From assembly GCA_900541185.1 (NCBI GenBank), contig UQIQ01000004.1:1-56490 (forward strand): a stretch of 56,490 bases of DNA, written 5' to 3'. The stretch is from an uncultured Collinsella sp. GTDB lineage: Bacteria > Actinomycetota > Coriobacteriia > Coriobacteriales > Coriobacteriaceae. The notes under the pieces were generated by a model, which saw only the letters and a program-made list of their open reading frames with translations, ran no database searches and had not been told where the DNA came from. Shown here one piece after another: positions 8,127 through 16,672 of this stretch (the first letter of the stretch is position 1; each line of letters begins with the position of its first letter). The position numbers and the translations under genes were made by a program.

Positions 8127-9953
8127 ATGGCAAAGGAATCAAAAAGGGAAGGTGGAGGTATCGGCGAGTTGCTCGCGTATGCCGGTGACCGCAAATTCCT
8201 AACGTATTTGGGCATGGCGCTCTCGGCGCTCTCGCAGCTGCTGAGCTTTGGCCCGTACGTGTGCATTTGGCTTGTCGCGCGCGATCTGATCGCCGTGGCA
8301 CCTAACTGGAGCGAAGCCGCTAACATCGCGATGTACGGTTGGTGGGCCGTGGGTTTTGCCCTGGCAAGCATCGTAGCTTATTTCGTGGGGCTCATGTGCA
8401 CGCACCTGTCTGCGTTTCGCTGTGCGTCCAATATCCGTAAGGCCACGAGCGAGCACCTGCTTAAGTTGCCGCTCGGCTACTTTGACACGCACGCCACCGG
8501 CGAGCTGCGCCGCATTGTAGACGGGTGCGCCGCCTCCACCGAGACTTTGCTCGCACACATGCTGCCCGATATCGCAGGCGCCGCCGCCATGGTCGTGGGC
8601 TTGCTCGTGCTGCTTTTCGCGCTCGATTGGCGTTTGGGGGCGGCATGCCTTATCTCGGTCGTCGTTTCGTTTGGCGCCATGGCCGCCATGATGGGCGGCA
8701 AGGGTGGCGAGTTTATGAAGGCCTACATGGGAGCGCTGGTCAAGATGAACAAGACCGGCACCGAATACGTACGCGGCATCCCCGTGGTCAAGGTATTTCA
8801 GCAGACGGTCTACTCCTTTAAGGCCTTCCACGATGCGATCGCCGAATACGCCGACATGGCACAAAACTATGCGGGCACGTTCTGCCGAGGTCCGCAAGTA
8901 CTCAACCTTACCGCGCTCAATGGTCTTGTGGCATTCCTGTTGCCCGTGGCGTTGCTGTTGGCGCCAGGCGAGACGGACTTCGCGCATTTTATGACCAACT
9001 TCACGTTTTACGCGATATTTTCGGCCGTGGTACCGACGGCCATGACCAAGCTCATGTTTGTGGGCGAGGCCTCTCAGATGAGTGCTGATTCGCTGGCTCG
9101 TATTCGAAGCGTCATGGATTCCAAGCAGCTCTCCGTGCCCGCCCAACCCAAGCACCCTGCCGGCGGCGACGTGCGATTTGAGGACGTGAGCTTTACGTAC
9201 GAGGGTGCCGAAGCACCTGCTGTCAGTCATGTGAGTTTTAGCGTTCCCGCTGGTAGCACCCTCGCCCTGGTAGGTCCCTCGGGTGGCGGTAAGTCAACCT
9301 GCGCAAGCCTGATCCCGCGTTTTTGGGATGTTTCCTCGGGTCGAGTGCTCGTAGGCGGTGTGGACGTTCGCGATATGGATCCGCACGAGCTTATGGACCA
9401 GGTCGCCTTCGTGTTCCAGACCAACCAGCTGTTCCGGCAAACACTTGCCGATAACGTGCGCGCCTCCAAGCCTACGGCCACTGACGACGAAGTGCGTGCG
9501 GCCCTCTCCGCAGCTCAGTGCGACGACATTGTGGCCAAGCTCCCACAGGGTATCAATACCATGCTCGGCGCCGGCGGAGCATATCTTTCGGGCGGCGAGG
9601 TCCAGCGCGTGGCACTCGCCCGCGCGATCCTTAAAGACGCGCCTATCGTGGTGCTCGATGAGGCCACGGCGTTTGCCGATCCCGAGAACGAGGCGCTCAT
9701 CCAGCGCGCCTTTAGCAAGCTAGCGGCGGGTCGCACGGTCATTATGATTGCGCACCGACTCTCGACTGTAGTGGGTGCAGACCAAATCGTGGTGCTCAAC
9801 CAGGGCAGCGTGCAGGAGTCGGGTACCCATGCCGAGTTGCTGTCCCAAAATGGCCTGTATGCCAAGATGTGGGCCGAATACGAACAGGCCGCGAGCTGGA
9901 AAATCACTGCAGCGACCGCGGATGCCGCCGTCACGAAGGGAGGCGAGGCCTAA
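8127..9953 (+). CDS. ABC transporter, fused permease and ATPase (first of pair)
   Basis: Half-transporter of 608 aa with six predicted membrane helices followed by a nucleotide-binding domain. The ATPase has Walker A GPSGGGKST (about residue 383), signature LSGGEVQR (about 487), Walker B VVLDEATAF and H-loop IAHRLST, so it should be catalytically competent. I chose ATG 8127 because AGAAAGGAA precedes it; an ATG at 8064 in the same frame has no such site and lies in the intergenic promoter zone. The next gene begins immediately after its stop, so the two probably form a heterodimer. Substrate is unknown; siderophore, peptide or drug transport are all possible for this fold. Confidence 0.9.
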   Translation: MAKESKREGGGIGELLAYAGDRKFLTYLGMALSALSQLLSFGPYVCIWLVARDLIAVAPNWSEAANIAMYGWWAVGFALASIVAYFVGLMCTHLSAFRCASNIRKATSEHLLKLPLGYFDTHATGELRRIVDGCAASTETLLAHMLPDIAGAAAMVVGLLVLLFALDWRLGAACLISVVVSFGAMAAMMGGKGGEFMKAYMGALVKMNKTGTEYVRGIPVVKVFQQTVYSFKAFHDAIAEYADMAQNYAGTFCRGPQVLNLTALNGLVAFLLPVALLLAPGETDFAHFMTNFTFYAIFSAVVPTAMTKLMFVGEASQMSADSLARIRSVMDSKQLSVPAQPKHPAGGDVRFEDVSFTYEGAEAPAVSHVSFSVPAGSTLALVGPSGGGKSTCASLIPRFWDVSSGRVLVGGVDVRDMDPHELMDQVAFVFQTNQLFRQTLADNVRASKPTATDDEVRAALSAAQCDDIVAKLPQGINTMLGAGGAYLSGGEVQRVALARAILKDAPIVVLDEATAFADPENEALIQRAFSKLAAGRTVIMIAHRLSTVVGADQIVVLNQGSVQESGTHAELLSQNGLYAKMWAEYEQAASWKITAATADAAVTKGGEA

Positions 9954-11711
9954 ATGTTCGCCTCATTCCAAAAGAAGTATTTCCTATCCGATAAAGGCGT
10001 CGCCGGCGTAAAACGCGGCATTTTCTGGACCACGCTCACCAATCTCATTACCATGGCCGGCATGGGCTTTTTATTCCTGGTCATGGCCGGCTTTGTCGAG
10101 CATCTTGCCGTCGGCGCTGACCTGCCGCATGCCCTGCCGATCGTGGGCGGCCTCCTGGTCTTTTTCGTGTTACTCTTTGCCTCTAACTGGCAGCAGTATT
10201 ACTACACCTACTGCATCTTTTACGAGGAGTGCGGCAAGCAGCGCATGGAGATCGCCGAGCGCTTGCGCAAACTGCCGCTGTCGTTTTTTGGTCGTCGTGA
10301 TCTGGCCGATTTAACCGAGACTATCATGGGCGACGTCCAGGCCATGGAGCACGCCTACAGCCACGTGCTGGGAGAGCTTTGGGGTGCCATCATCGCAAGC
10401 GCCATTGTGTTCGTGGCGTCGCTGTTCTTTTGCTGGCAGCTGGCGATCGCGGCGTTTTGGAGCGTTCCCGTGGCCTTTGCCGTGCTGTATCTAACACGCG
10501 GCCCCATGACTCCGGTGTTCGATCGCGTGCGTGCCGAGAAGGTCAAGGTTACCGAGGCAATTCAAGAGACGCTCGACTGCGTTCGCGAGATCCGCGCCAC
10601 CAACCAGGAGGCCCATTATCTTGAGGGACTCAACGCTGTGATCGATGCCGAGGAGCGCGAGACCACCAAGGGCGAGCTCGCTAACGGGCTTTTGGTCAAC
10701 TCCGCCTTTGTCATCCTGCGTCTGGGCATTGCCACCACGCTGGTCACGGGCGCCGCGGTGGTCGCCTTCGGGCAGGTCGACTTTTTGGTGATGTTTGCCT
10801 TCCTGCTTATGGTGAGCCGTATCTATGCGCCCTTTGACCAGGCGTTAATGTTAATGTCCGAGCTGTTTGCCGCCGAGTCGTCTGCCAAGCGCATGCGTTC
10901 CATCATGGAAGAGCCTGTGGCGCGGGGCAGCGAGATATTTGAGCCCGTGGGCCACGATGTGGTGTTCGATCACGTGGCATTTGGCTATGGTGCGGGCGAG
11001 GACGGCCGCGCCGGCGAGAAAGTTCTTACCGATGTGAGCTTTACCGCCAAGGAAGGCGAAGTTACGGCACTGGTCGGTCCTTCGGGTTCCGGTAAGTCTA
11101 CGGTGAGCCGCCTGGCCGCGCGCTTTTGGGATGCCACCGAAGGCACGGTCGCCGTGGGTGGCGTGGATGTCGCGAGCGTCGATCCCGAGGTGCTGCTGCG
11201 CGACTACGCCATTGTGTTCCAAGACGTGCTGCTCTTTGACGACACGGTTATGGGAAACATCCGCCTCGGGCGTCGTGATGCCACCGATGAGGAAGTGCTT
11301 GCGGCTGCGCGTGCCGCCAACTGCGACGAGTTTGTGTGCCGCATGCCGCAGGGCTACGACGCCATGATCGGCGAGAACGGCTCCAAGCTGTCCGGTGGCG
11401 AGCGCCAGCGCATCTCCATCGCCCGCGCGCTGCTCAAAGACGCACCCATCGTGCTGTTGGACGAGGCGACGGCAAGCTTGGATGTGGAGAACGAGACCGT
11501 GGTACAGCAGGCACTCTCCCGTCTGCTTGCAGGTAAGACGGTTATCGTTATTGCCCACCGTATGCGTACGGTGGAAAATGCCGACAAAATCGTTGTGCTC
11601 AAGAATGGAGTGGTTGCCGAACAGGGCACCCCGGCGCAGCTCAAGGCGGCAGGTGGAGAATTCGCCCGCATGGTTGCGCTGCAAAAGGAGGCGGCGGACT
11701 GGCAGCTGTAG
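9954..11711 (+). CDS. ABC transporter, fused permease and ATPase (second of pair)
   Basis: Partner half-transporter of 585 aa with an N-terminal six-helix membrane domain and a C-terminal ATPase: Walker A GPSGSGKST (about residue 375), signature LSGGERQR, Walker B VLLDEATAS and H-loop IAHRMRT. The ATG follows the stop of the previous gene with no gap, and GAAGGGAGGCGAG serves as ribosome binding site, so expression is coupled. Two complete ATP sites are expected in the heterodimer since neither subunit lacks the catalytic glutamate. The unit ends at a perfect palindromic hairpin at 11713. Confidence 0.9.
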   Translation: MFASFQKKYFLSDKGVAGVKRGIFWTTLTNLITMAGMGFLFLVMAGFVEHLAVGADLPHALPIVGGLLVFFVLLFASNWQQYYYTYCIFYEECGKQRMEIAERLRKLPLSFFGRRDLADLTETIMGDVQAMEHAYSHVLGELWGAIIASAIVFVASLFFCWQLAIAAFWSVPVAFAVLYLTRGPMTPVFDRVRAEKVKVTEAIQETLDCVREIRATNQEAHYLEGLNAVIDAEERETTKGELANGLLVNSAFVILRLGIATTLVTGAAVVAFGQVDFLVMFAFLLMVSRIYAPFDQALMLMSELFAAESSAKRMRSIMEEPVARGSEIFEPVGHDVVFDHVAFGYGAGEDGRAGEKVLTDVSFTAKEGEVTALVGPSGSGKSTVSRLAARFWDATEGTVAVGGVDVASVDPEVLLRDYAIVFQDVLLFDDTVMGNIRLGRRDATDEEVLAAARAANCDEFVCRMPQGYDAMIGENGSKLSGGERQRISIARALLKDAPIVLLDEATASLDVENETVVQQALSRLLAGKTVIVIAHRMRTVENADKIVVLKNGVVAEQGTPAQLKAAGGEFARMVALQKEAADWQL

Positions 11712-11712
11712 G

Positions 11713-11745
11713 AATATGACAAAGGGGCAGTCCCTTTGTCATATT
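11713..11745. repeat. Perfect 14-bp hairpin after the ABC operon
   Basis: Arms AATATGACAAAGGG (11713-11726) and CCCTTTGTCATATT (11732-11745) pair perfectly around a 5-nt loop, 2 nt after the transporter stop. The AAAGGGG...CCCTTT core resembles the repeats at 1282 and 36131. It lacks a clear T-run, so it may be a repeat acting as a terminator. Confidence 0.7.
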
Positions 11746-11898
11746 GAGTTCACCCCCATAGTTTCCAAAAAGTTAACCATTGTTGAACTTAATAGTTAGA
11801 TAAACTAAACTATTTTCCAAAAGTGTGCTCGAGCAAACTTGTTTACTCGGGTGCTGAGGCACCGTGCCGCGTCCAATGCGGCAAAAGGGAGAAGCAAC

Positions 11899-12144
11899 AT
11901 GAAGAAGTCGACGTTTAACACCCTGCTTGTCGGTGGCGGTTTTCTGCTTGGCACGGCCGGCATCAAGCTGCTCACCAGCGCTCCGGTCAAGAATGCCTGC
12001 GTGCAGGGTATCGCGTGCGGCATGCGCGTCAAGAACTGCTACCAGGACATGGTCGAGCAGGCCAAGGCTATTGTCGACGACATGGTTGCCGAGGCTGCCT
12101 ACATCACCCAGAGCGAGGCCGCTGCTGACGAGGCAACCGAGTAA
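11899..12144 (+). CDS. PacL-like small membrane protein (DUF1490/DUF6110 type)
   Basis: Protein of 81 aa with one glycine-rich N-terminal membrane segment (TLLVGGGFLLGTAGIKLL), then an amphipathic region (SAPVKNACVQGIACGMRVKN) and an acidic tail. The order glycine-rich membrane helix, AP-x-[RK] turn, then a helix ending DMVAEA resembles DUF1490 proteins of mycobacteria (PacL), which sit next to P1B metal ATPases and help assemble and stabilise them. The gene here is 18 nt upstream of such an ATPase, which supports the match. It lacks the His/Asp-rich C-terminal metal site described for PacL1. AAGGGAG precedes the ATG. The assignment is by pattern and context. Confidence 0.65.
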   Translation: MKKSTFNTLLVGGGFLLGTAGIKLLTSAPVKNACVQGIACGMRVKNCYQDMVEQAKAIVDDMVAEAAYITQSEAAADEATE

Positions 12145-12162
12145 CGCTTCCAGGCACAAACT

Positions 12163-14238
12163 ATGAGATTCTCGATTATTAGCGAGATCCCCGGCAGGAC
12201 CCGTCTTCAATTGGCGGGTCCTGTGCCAGAGAGCGATCTCGATGCACTTCTTAAGCTCAGCGGCGATATCGATGGCGTGCACAAGGTGCGCGTGTATGGC
12301 CGCATTGGCCAGATGGCGCTGGAATACGACGAGTCGCGCCGCGCGAGCGTGCTCGACGCCTTGGGTGCGCTCGATGCCCAGGCCATTGCCGACGCAAAGA
12401 CGGGTTACGTGATGCAGCTTGAGCCACGCAAGCACAAGCTCGTCATGGATCTTGCCACACTTATCGGCGCCCACTACGCACGTCGCTGGTTCTTGCCGAC
12501 GCCCCTGCGTGCAGTGTTTGTCGTGGCCGGTTACATGGCATTTTTGCGCGCTGCTCTTCATGAGCTGGCGCAGCCGCGCCTGACCGTTCCCGTGCTCGAC
12601 GCTTCGGCTATCGGCATCTCGTTCGTCAAGCGTGATGTCGACACCGCGGGCCAGACAATGTTCCTGCTCAACGTGGGCGAGCTGCTCGAGGACTACACCC
12701 GCGCCATGAGCGAAAACGAGCTCATCAACTCGCTGCTCGACGTGCCCGATAAGGCACAAAAAGTGGTCGGCGACACCGAAGTGAGCGTTGCCGCGACCGA
12801 GCTCGAGCCCGGCGATTTGGTCGCCGTGCGCACCGGCATGTCTATCTGCATCGACGGCGTGGTCGAGCAGGGGAGCGCCATGGTCAACCAGGCGACCCTG
12901 ACCGGCGAGCCGCTGGCCGTCGAGCGCAGCGTGGGCGACGACGTGTTTGCCGGCACCGTCGTGGAAGACGGCAGCATCTTGGTGCGTGTGCGCGCCAATA
13001 CGGCGCAAACCAAACTGCGCTCAATCGTCTCGCTCGTGCAGACGGCCGACTCGCTCAAGTCCGAGGGCCAGTCGCATATGGAGGACCTTGCCAACAAGAT
13101 CGTCCCGTGGAACTTCCTGCTCGCGGGCCTGGTTGCGCTTACCACCCGCAGCCTTATCAAGACCTCAGCGGCGTTGATGGTCGACTACTCGTGCGCACTC
13201 AAGCTCACGGGTTCCGTTGCCGTCATGACTGCTATGAGCGATGCTGCCAAGATGGGCGTCATGGTCAAGGGTGCGAAGTATTTTGAGTCGTTTGCCAAGG
13301 CCGATACCATTGTGTTTGATAAGACCGGCACGCTCACCGAGGCGCAGCCGCGTCTTGCCTGCGTGCTCACCACCGATGGCTGGAGCGAGGACGAGATTCT
13401 GCGCCTTTCCGCTTGCTTGGAGGAGCATTTCCCGCATCCGGTGGCGCGCGCCGTGGTCAACGCCGCCCGCGAGCGCGGGCTCGAGCACCGCGAGCGTCAC
13501 GCTGCGGTCGAGTATATTGTGGCGCACGGCATCGCTTCGTCCATCGAAGGACGTCGCGCCATCATCGGCTCCGCTCACTTTGTGTTCGATGACGAGGGCG
13601 CACAGCTCGAATCCGACATCAAGGAGCAAATCGAGTCCCAGATGCAGGGGCTGTCGCCGCTGTATCTGGCGGTCGATGGCAAGGTCGTCGGCGTGCTCGG
13701 TATCGAGGATCCGCTCAAACCCGGGGTCCGTGAAGCCATTGCCGACTTGCACGCGTTGGGCGTAAAGCACGTGGTCATGCTCACGGGCGACTCGGAACGC
13801 ACGGCCGAGCGCATTGCTCGCGAGGCAGGTGTCGACGAGTTTAAGGCCGAGCTGCTGCCCGAGGACAAGTACGCGTATGTGGAGCGCATTAAGGGCGAGG
13901 GGCGCCATGTTGCCATGGTGGGCGACGGCGTCAACGATTCGCCGGCGCTCGGTTTGGCCGACGTGGGGCTGGCCATGGGCGGCGGAAGCGACATCGCCAA
14001 GGAGGTCGCCGATATCATCCTGACCGATACGGATCTTGCCGCGATCGTGCGTCTGCGCCGCATGAGTCAGGGGCTTATCGACCGTCTGACGAGTTCGTAT
14101 TCCAAGGTGATGCTCACCAACTCGGCGCTGTTGGCATTGGGTATTACCGGCATGATCACTCCGCAGACTTCGTCACTGCTGCACAACGGCTCAACGATCG
14201 CCTACAGCCTGGGCAACGCAAAGGCTTACCTGCGTTAG
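12163..14238 (+). CDS. P1B-type heavy-metal-translocating ATPase
   Basis: Membrane ATPase of 691 aa that exports or traffics a transition metal. Visible motifs are the actuator TGEP at 248-251, phosphorylation site DKTGT with Asp386, an HP motif (EEHFPHPVARAV) and the hinge GDGVND at 587-592. The N-terminal ~75 residues look like a degenerate heavy-metal-associated domain without the CxxC pair. In the metal-binding membrane helix the usual CPx motif is replaced by DYSCALKL (Cys344), as remembered for the CtpC-like group linked to Mn/Zn in mycobacteria. The C-terminal LLHNGSTIAYSLGNAKAYL segment is also typical. It forms an operon with the PacL-like gene and ends at a strong terminator. Confidence 0.9.
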   Translation: MRFSIISEIPGRTRLQLAGPVPESDLDALLKLSGDIDGVHKVRVYGRIGQMALEYDESRRASVLDALGALDAQAIADAKTGYVMQLEPRKHKLVMDLATLIGAHYARRWFLPTPLRAVFVVAGYMAFLRAALHELAQPRLTVPVLDASAIGISFVKRDVDTAGQTMFLLNVGELLEDYTRAMSENELINSLLDVPDKAQKVVGDTEVSVAATELEPGDLVAVRTGMSICIDGVVEQGSAMVNQATLTGEPLAVERSVGDDVFAGTVVEDGSILVRVRANTAQTKLRSIVSLVQTADSLKSEGQSHMEDLANKIVPWNFLLAGLVALTTRSLIKTSAALMVDYSCALKLTGSVAVMTAMSDAAKMGVMVKGAKYFESFAKADTIVFDKTGTLTEAQPRLACVLTTDGWSEDEILRLSACLEEHFPHPVARAVVNAARERGLEHRERHAAVEYIVAHGIASSIEGRRAIIGSAHFVFDDEGAQLESDIKEQIESQMQGLSPLYLAVDGKVVGVLGIEDPLKPGVREAIADLHALGVKHVVMLTGDSERTAERIAREAGVDEFKAELLPEDKYAYVERIKGEGRHVAMVGDGVNDSPALGLADVGLAMGGGSDIAKEVADIILTDTDLAAIVRLRRMSQGLIDRLTSSYSKVMLTNSALLALGITGMITPQTSSLLHNGSTIAYSLGNAKAYLR

Positions 14239-14257
14239 CGTTTTCGATTGAGTATAT

Positions 14258-14306
14258 GGCCTGCATTCGGGCGGCACCGCAGCCGCCAGGGTGCAGGCCT
14301 TCTTTT
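14258..14306 (+). terminator. Rho-independent terminator of the metal ATPase operon
   Basis: Arms GGCCTGCA and TGCAGGCC enclose an inner GGGCGGC/GCCGCC stem (14258-14299), followed by TTCTTTT. It begins 20 nt after the ATPase stop. Confidence 0.88.
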
Positions 14307-14308
14307 GT

Positions 14309-14354
14309 TTGACGAGAGGCTAGCTCAGATATATGCTCGTGCTAGCAATGCTAG
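14309..14354 (+). promoter_or_regulatory. Promoter and operator of the toxin-antitoxin operon
   Basis: TTGACG (14309-14314) and TATGCT (14332-14337) are separated by 17 nt. Immediately downstream is a palindrome CTAGCA-A-TGCTAG (14342-14354), placed where a bound repressor would block initiation. RelB-type antitoxins commonly repress their own operon, so this is a likely antitoxin operator. Confidence 0.65.
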
Positions 14355-14377
14355 TAAATGCTGAAGGTGAGGTTGAG

Positions 14378-14731
14378 ATGGCTACCGTTGGCAGCATGGC
14401 ACAGGTGAATGTTCGCGTAGATCGCTCGGTTAAAGAGCGCGCCGAGGAGGCGCTGCGGCTTTCGGGCAGGTCACTGCCCGAGCTCATCAAAAAGGTGGTG
14501 GCCAAGGTCGCGCAGGGTGGCGGGCAGTGCGAGGAGGTGCTTGCGGCCGTCGACGACCGGCACCAGGCCGTCGCGCCCGATACTCCGTTTGCCGCGTCGT
14601 GGGCAGCGGCAGACCGGCTTTATGCAGACTTGGGCATCGCTGCGTCGCCCGTATCCGACGATCGCGGTTGGGACGCAATCTATTCCGAAGCTATGGATGA
14701 GCATTATCGCCAAAAGGGGATGATCCAGTGA
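14378..14731 (+). CDS. RelB/DinJ-like antitoxin
   Basis: Protein of 117 aa. Its N-terminus (AQVNVRVDRSVKERAEEALRL, then SGRSLPELIKKVV) reads as a ribbon-helix-helix DNA-binding domain of the RelB/DinJ type, and the C-terminal part would bind and neutralise the toxin. I start it at ATG 14378, which has GAAGGTGAGG upstream; an earlier in-frame ATG at 14333 falls inside the -10 box and cannot be the start. The stop overlaps the next gene by 4 nt (GTGA), the standard coupling of toxin-antitoxin pairs. Usually RelB pairs with RelE/YafQ, yet the partner here is a PIN-domain protein. Confidence 0.8.
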   Translation: MATVGSMAQVNVRVDRSVKERAEEALRLSGRSLPELIKKVVAKVAQGGGQCEEVLAAVDDRHQAVAPDTPFAASWAAADRLYADLGIAASPVSDDRGWDAIYSEAMDEHYRQKGMIQ

Positions 14732-15243
14732 GTGGGGCGCCTCTCAAGATCATGGTGGACGCCAACGTATGGGTTGATTCGTTTTGCGTCGACCATGCCG
14801 AGTCGCTTGCCGCGCGTGCGTTTATTGGGCAGGCGACGGAGACGGGGGCGTTGCTGTTCTTCCCGGTGCATATCGCTAAGGACGTGCTGTACGTTGTCCA
14901 ACATGAGCTGAAGCGTAGCGTTCTTGCCAGCGGGGGAGCACTCGACGAGGCATCTGCCCGTGCAATTGGCGATGCGGCGTTGGCGTTTGTTCGGAACATG
15001 ACCGAAAACGCCACGGCCGTGGGTGCTGATGCATCCGATCTGTGGCTAGCCGACAAATATCTGACGCTCCATCGCGATTACGAGGACAATTTGGTGCTTG
15101 CCGCGTGCAAGCGCGCGCAGGTCGATTACTTGGTGACCAATGACCGCAGGCTGCTCGAACATGCCGATCTTGCAGCAAAGACCCCGCGCCAAATGATGCC
15201 GATTCTTGCTTTGGCCGAACGCGGCGGGCGGGTGTCCTGCTAG
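14728..15243 (+). CDS. PIN-domain toxin (VapC-like ribonuclease)
   Basis: Protein of 171 aa with a PIN fold: an N-terminal strand ending in the first acidic residue (KIMVDANVWVD, Asp11) and the C-terminal acidic cluster DYEDNLVLAACKRAQ followed by YLVTNDRRLL. PIN toxins are Mg-dependent RNases that cleave tRNA or rRNA. Translation starts at GTG 14728 and overlaps the antitoxin by 4 nt. It is longer than the ~130 aa of classic VapC, closer to the PIN group paired with ribbon-helix-helix antitoxins in Coriobacteria and Firmicutes. Confidence 0.8.
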   Translation: MSGAPLKIMVDANVWVDSFCVDHAESLAARAFIGQATETGALLFFPVHIAKDVLYVVQHELKRSVLASGGALDEASARAIGDAALAFVRNMTENATAVGADASDLWLADKYLTLHRDYEDNLVLAACKRAQVDYLVTNDRRLLEHADLAAKTPRQMMPILALAERGGRVSC

Positions 15244-15303
15244 CGCCTGGCTGTCTGCGTGACCTTCGGAACGTCGGCGCTCAGAAGGCCACGCATCCTT
15301 TAA

Positions 15304-15738
15304 TTACAAAAGCGCTGCCTTGATGACGGGAGCTTCGGCGAGCTGCTCGGCTGCCTTTTCGTCGGAGCTGTCGAGTGCTGCCAGACTGCGGTAGACCCAC
15401 TCGTTGACTTGGGTGTTCTTGACGCCTGCGGTCTGCATAAGGGCGCCTACCTCGCGGATTGCTGCGAGCAGATCGGCTTTGGGACCCGCGAGCTCGACCT
15501 CGATGCCGTGGTAGGCGGTCACACCGCGGTTTTCGCTCACGTGGTCGATAAAGCCCCCGACGGTCTCAAGCTGCTGGGCGAGAGCCGCATCATCGTCAGC
15601 GTCCAGCGCGACGAGTGCGTTCGAAACCGTGAGGGCGGGATGTCCGCAGGGGACAAAGCCCTCGATGACGTCCATAGCTTCGGTAATGGTTGAGCCCAGG
15701 CCTGCGAGTGCATTGACGAGTTGCTGCTTGGTATCCAT
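15304..15738 (-). CDS. Uncharacterised small helical protein
   Basis: Protein of 144 aa that I do not recognise. It looks soluble and acidic and is probably mostly helical (MDTKQQLVNALAGLGSTI, later SLAALDSSDEKAAEQLAEAP). It has one Cys in FVPCGHPAL and no catalytic motif, signal peptide or membrane segment. AAAGGA lies 5 nt before the ATG, codon use matches the neighbours and there are no frame disruptions, so it is likely a real gene. It is transcribed alone, convergent with the PIN toxin and divergent from ssrA. Confidence 0.7.
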   Translation of the reverse strand: MDTKQQLVNALAGLGSTITEAMDVIEGFVPCGHPALTVSNALVALDADDDAALAQQLETVGGFIDHVSENRGVTAYHGIEVELAGPKADLLAAIREVGALMQTAGVKNTQVNEWVYRSLAALDSSDEKAAEQLAEAPVIKAALL

Positions 15739-15928
15739 AACGGTCCTTTCGACGGGTCAATTTTGCTTGGCGAAAATATACGTGACGCGATCGGTAGCAA
15801 AAGTGCGAAGTGCGGCGCACATTGGGGTCTTCACAGCTCGTGCATAGAACAGCTGTCCGCTTTCAGAACGTGGTAAGATAACACTCCACAAGCGGGGCTC
15901 GCCCTGCATGTTCCTTGAAAAGTCGACG

Positions 15929-15954
15929 GGCGTTGGGCGCTCGTGCCCAACGCC
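15929..15954 (+). other. Hairpin in the ssrA upstream region
   Basis: Perfect stem GGCGTTGGGC / GCCCAACGCC around a 6-nt loop, ending 21 nt before the mature tmRNA 5' end. It probably belongs to the precursor leader removed by RNase P. The most plausible promoter box is TAAGAT near 15873. Confidence 0.5.
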
Positions 15955-15975
15955 ATCCAGACTTTCCCGACATTC

Positions 15976-16339
15976 GGGGGCGACTGGTTTCGACACGATA
16001 GCTCTGAGAGAGGAAGCAAGCCGAGGTCTCCTCGCCTCGTTAAACAGGGGTACCGTCAAATTGAATTGACAACAACTCTTCTTTTGAGCCTATGGCTCTC
16101 GCTGCTTAGTTTATAGCGGCGCGTCAACCCGGTGATTTCCCCGACACCGGCGCGACGTCATGTTAGGGGAATGCTCCTGCGCACGTAATCGGTATGGCGC
16201 AGGCTAAGACTGAACCGGTTAGGACGCCGCGAGCGTGTCGCTGCGCGCAAAGCGTCCGAGACTAAACCAGCGACTGAGCTTGGAGATGCCAATCAGGGGG
16301 CTTTCGTGGACCGGAGTTCGATTCTCCGCGCCTCCACCA
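15976..16339 (+). ncRNA. ssrA: Transfer-messenger RNA (tmRNA)
   Basis: tmRNA rescues stalled ribosomes and tags the incomplete protein for degradation. The 5' end GGGGGCGACTGGTTTCGAC and the 3' end GGAGTTCGATTCTCC..CCACCA form the tRNA-like acceptor (GGGGGCG with CGCCTCC, one G-U) and T-arm, and CCA is encoded. The tag frame ends at TAG 16107-16109 and reads DNNSSFEPMALAA from GAC at 16068, with the expected hydrophobic ALAA tail. No GCN resume codon is in frame: an in-frame TGA lies two codons before the GAC, so resumption must be at ATT (16065) or GAC. Length (364 nt) is normal for a one-piece tmRNA. Confidence 0.95.
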
Positions 16340-16347
16340 TACGTAAC

Positions 16348-16382
16348 AGGCAGGTAGATATTCGTATCTACCTGCCTTTTTA
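16348..16382 (+). terminator. tmRNA terminator
   Basis: Perfect 13-bp stem AGGCAGGTAGATA / TATCTACCTGCCT with a TTCG tetraloop, followed by TTTTA. It begins 9 nt after the tmRNA 3' end. Confidence 0.93.
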
Positions 16383-16390
16383 TTTCTAGT

Positions 16391-16656
16391 CCGCACCGCG
16401 GAGAATCGAACTCTGTGCAGGGCGCGGGCGTAAAGAAAACGCGTAAGCGTTTTTAGCCCGCGGGCGAGGGCGCCGGCAGGCGGCCGAAGCCGGTGCGGAT
16501 TTGCGAAGCAAATACGCGGATTCTCCGCGCAAACTATCAGCCCAATATGGATGCGATGTTTATCGAATCTCAGCCGGCCATGCGCCGCATCAACGGATCC
16601 CCTCCCGCACCGCGGAGAATCGAACTCTGTGCAGGGCGCGGGCGTAAAGAAAACGC
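16391..16656. repeat. 52-bp direct repeat pair carrying an inverted ssrA 3' fragment
   Basis: Copies at 16391-16442 and 16605-16656 appear identical over 52 nt. Each contains CGCGGAGAATCGAACTC, the reverse complement of the tmRNA T-arm/acceptor region just upstream. A further partial match (CGCGGATTCTCCGCGC) lies at about 16517. No gene is seen in between. Such fragments may be traces of elements that used ssrA as an attachment site. Confidence 0.75.
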
Positions 16657-16672
16657 CTCAGTGACGCAGAGT

